Shown piece by piece: positions 12,579-14,311 of a stretch of 14,311 bases of DNA. Source of the DNA: Chryseobacterium gleum (GTDB taxonomy: Bacteria > Bacteroidota > Bacteroidia > Flavobacteriales_D > Sanyastnellaceae). Under the pieces are notes generated by a model. The model worked only from the letters and a program-made list of their open reading frames with translations, did not search any database and was not told where the DNA came from. How positions within the stretch are numbered: position 1 is the first letter of the stretch; each line of letters opens with the position of its first letter. The stretch spans positions 1 through 14,311 of the forward strand of contig CAMCYM010000017.1 of assembly GCA_945883885.1 (NCBI GenBank), read 5' to 3'. The translations under genes and the position numbers were made by a program.

Positions 12579-14311
12579 TCAGATGCGGTAGGTGAAGGAG
12601 AGGCTGAAGGTGCGGCCGGTGCGGAACGCAAGCCAAGTGTATTGGCCCGGATCCCCGAAGTCGTAGGTCTTGCGGTCGAGCGGATTCAGGAGGTTGAATG
12701 CCCGGAAGCCGCATGCGAAGTGCTCGCCCACCGTTTGGGAAAACGTCAGGTCGAGGCTCGGGAACGGCTGCTGGTAGATGTCGGGCATCCCGCCGAGCTG
12801 GGTCATGAAGAGCTTCGGGCCCTGCAGGTTGAAGGCCACCGTGCCTTGGAAACCCGAGGAGTCCGGCGCGTACGTCAGGATGGTGTTCAGGATGTAGGGG
12901 CTTTGGCCGAAGAGCGGCCGGGTATCCGGGTGCATGGGATCCGTGGCCCGGATGACGCGGAGTTCTTCTTCGAGGATGGCCGTCCGGCTCCGGATGAGGC
13001 TGAGGTTCACCCCCAGCGACCACGGCATCAGCGCTTCAGAGATGAATCCGAGCGTCTTCCGGCCTTCGAGCTCCAGGCCCACCGCATTCGAATACGGGAT
13101 GTTCGACCAGGTGTACTCCGGATTCGCAGCTTCGAGGATGCTGGTCTGCTCGATCGGGTCGGTGAAGCGCTTGTAAAACAGCGAGGCGCTGAAAATCTCG
13201 CCGAGGTTCGGGAAGTGCTCGAAGCGCAGGTCGACGTTGTCAATCTTCGTGCCGTCGAGCCCCGGATTGCCTTTGAGCGTCTCGAGCGTTTCGAAGTCAA
13301 AGCCGCGGAAGGGTGACTTTTCGCGGAAAACCGGACGGGCGATGCTGCGGCTGTAAGCAAAGCGCAGGTTCGTGACCTTCAGCAACTCGCTGCCGCTCAT
13401 TGCCCAAACCACATTCAACGACGGCATCACGTCGAAATCGTTCAGCGTCCCCTGCAGCCGGTCCCGCTCTTGCGGCGTGAGGTCTGTAGCCTCATCGATC
13501 CGCGCGGAGCGGATGAGCATGTCCGCCTGCTCCACGCGCACACCGGCATTCAGTCGTACATCGGGGTGCAGGTAGGCGTCGAGCATGGCGTACGCCCCTA
13601 ACACATCCATCATGCCGCGGTCGGTGTTGTTCAAATCCGTCAGGAGGGCAGCGTACACATAGTCCCTCGCCCGCGAGACGACCATGTTCGAATCGGCCAT
13701 GTACTCTGCGATGCTGCCGTTGAAGCCGCCGGTTCCTTCGAACTCGAACTGCTGTTCTTCGTGGCGCCGCGCGGTCCGGACGAACGAGAGGCCGGCCGAG
13801 AGTTTGGTCTCCAGGTCGCGCGAAGGCAGAATGGGCTGAACCACATGCAGTTTCGCGTCGAATTTCGACTCGTGCAGCGTCCGGTAATACCGCGTGGGAT
13901 CCGGGTAGGTCGCAGACAGGATGGTGTAGGTCGTGTCCACAGAGACCGGCACATTGAAGCTCTCGATGTCCAGTCCTTCGCCCGCGAGGAAGGCGATGGT
14001 CGCATCCGGGTTGCTGGCCCAGTCCAGCGGCAACTCGCTCTTGTTCAGTGCCTCGTTGATGTACTGGAGCGCTTCGGCGGTGACGTCGCTGCCGTCGACG
14101 GCGGTGAAAACCGCTTGGTCGAGGAGGGGCGATTCGACCCGCTGCCAGTTGTTGTAGAACACCCGCAAATCCGGCGTGCGCATGACCCCACCGGAGTAGC
14201 CGAGGTTCCACTGGATTTGGGTCTTATACCCTGGAAGGAAGTGCTCGCCGCGCGCTTGCCAAATGTTCAGCTGACGCTGCTCGTAGCGCTGCGTCCGCTG
14301 CACTTGCGGCA
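12579..14311 (-). CDS. TonB-dependent outer-membrane receptor, C-terminal barrel (5' truncated)
   Basis: The frame runs off the right edge, leaving at least 577 residues of the C-terminal barrel. The GTG at 14303 is internal and not a start. The sequence is a series of amphipathic strands ending LAFRTGRTFSLSFTYRI, the usual barrel close. Typical receptor segments are LKVTNLRFAYSRSIARPVFREKSPF, NPGLDGTKIDNVDLRFEHFPN, IFSASLFYKRFTDPIEQ, VGLELEGRKTLGFI and FGQSPYILNTILTYAPD (each given here as shortened landmarks). These resemble the CarboxypepD_reg-plus-plug type of TonB-dependent receptors in Bacteroidota, but the plug and TonB box are outside the window. The ligand cannot be told. The partner is the lipoprotein gene 4 bp downstream; no SusD-like gene is seen, so a classic SusCD glycan importer is not supported. 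Confidence 0.88.
   Translation of the reverse strand, partial: PQVQRTQRYEQRQLNIWQARGEHFLPGYKTQIQWNLGYSGGVMRTPDLRVFYNNWQRVESPLLDQAVFTAVDGSDVTAEALQYINEALNKSELPLDWASNPDATIAFLAGEGLDIESFNVPVSVDTTYTILSATYPDPTRYYRTLHESKFDAKLHVVQPILPSRDLETKLSAGLSFVRTARRHEEQQFEFEGTGGFNGSIAEYMADSNMVVSRARDYVYAALLTDLNNTDRGMMDVLGAYAMLDAYLHPDVRLNAGVRVEQADMLIRSARIDEATDLTPQERDRLQGTLNDFDVMPSLNVVWAMSGSELLKVTNLRFAYSRSIARPVFREKSPFRGFDFETLETLKGNPGLDGTKIDNVDLRFEHFPNLGEIFSASLFYKRFTDPIEQTSILEAANPEYTWSNIPYSNAVGLELEGRKTLGFISEALMPWSLGVNLSLIRSRTAILEEELRVIRATDPMHPDTRPLFGQSPYILNTILTYAPDSSGFQGTVAFNLQGPKLFMTQLGGMPDIYQQPFPSLDLTFSQTVGEHFACGFRAFNLLNPLDRKTYDFGDPGQYTWLAFRTGRTFSLSFTYRI

Noticed and set aside
11585..14311. Receptor-lipoprotein pair as a SusCD polysaccharide utilisation locus
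   Set aside because: The lipoprotein lacks SusD features and is too short, and no glycoside hydrolase or regulator is beside it within the window.

Overview
The window reads as chromosomal DNA of a GC-rich member of the Bacteroidota, probably Flavobacteriales-like. The evidence: two secreted proteins end in type A type IX secretion (T9SS) sorting domains; one carries SprB repeats; an OlsF-type fused acyltransferase and a TonB-dependent outer-membrane receptor are present; and the upstream regions carry the Bacteroidota promoter element TAnnTTTG instead of E. coli-type -10/-35 boxes. No rRNA, tRNA, CRISPR array, insertion sequence or phage gene was recognised.

Layout. 1-962 (+) is the 3' end of the large subunit of methylmalonyl-CoA mutase. 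It overlaps tail to tail with a minus-strand block read hup (HU) > MATE exporter > fmt (Met-tRNA formyltransferase). hup has its own promoter and terminator; MATE and fmt overlap by one base and are probably translationally coupled. Next come a small membrane protein (-) and a YbgC/4HBT-type thioesterase (+), whose start codons lie 23 bp apart around a head-to-head promoter-like element. Then follow two T9SS cargo genes (+), each with its own promoter element and strong terminator: a protein of four tandem starch-binding-like modules and an adhesin-like protein of six SprB-type repeats. A hairpin that can terminate both strands separates these from a secreted glycerophosphodiester phosphodiesterase (-), which is divergent from the OlsF-like bifunctional acyltransferase (+). 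Last, a minus-strand pair encodes a TonB-dependent receptor (running off the right edge) and a lipoprotein 4 bp downstream.

How the genes fit together. Left part: core metabolism and translation. Middle: surface display, with two T9SS cargo proteins that have no visible catalytic domain and look like binding or adhesion proteins. Right part: envelope lipids and uptake. The phosphodiesterase and the aminolipid synthase form a divergent pair that could link phospholipid-headgroup salvage to phosphorus-free lipid synthesis (inference). No gap between genes exceeds 300 bases.

I see no complete new defence or mobile system. The most interesting items are the four-module cargo with Cys-rich junctions and DxDGDG loops, the SprB-repeat protein with an unnamed N-terminal domain, the OlsF/phosphodiesterase pair with an altered acyltransferase motif, and promoter elements placed so close to start codons that leaderless mRNAs are predicted.
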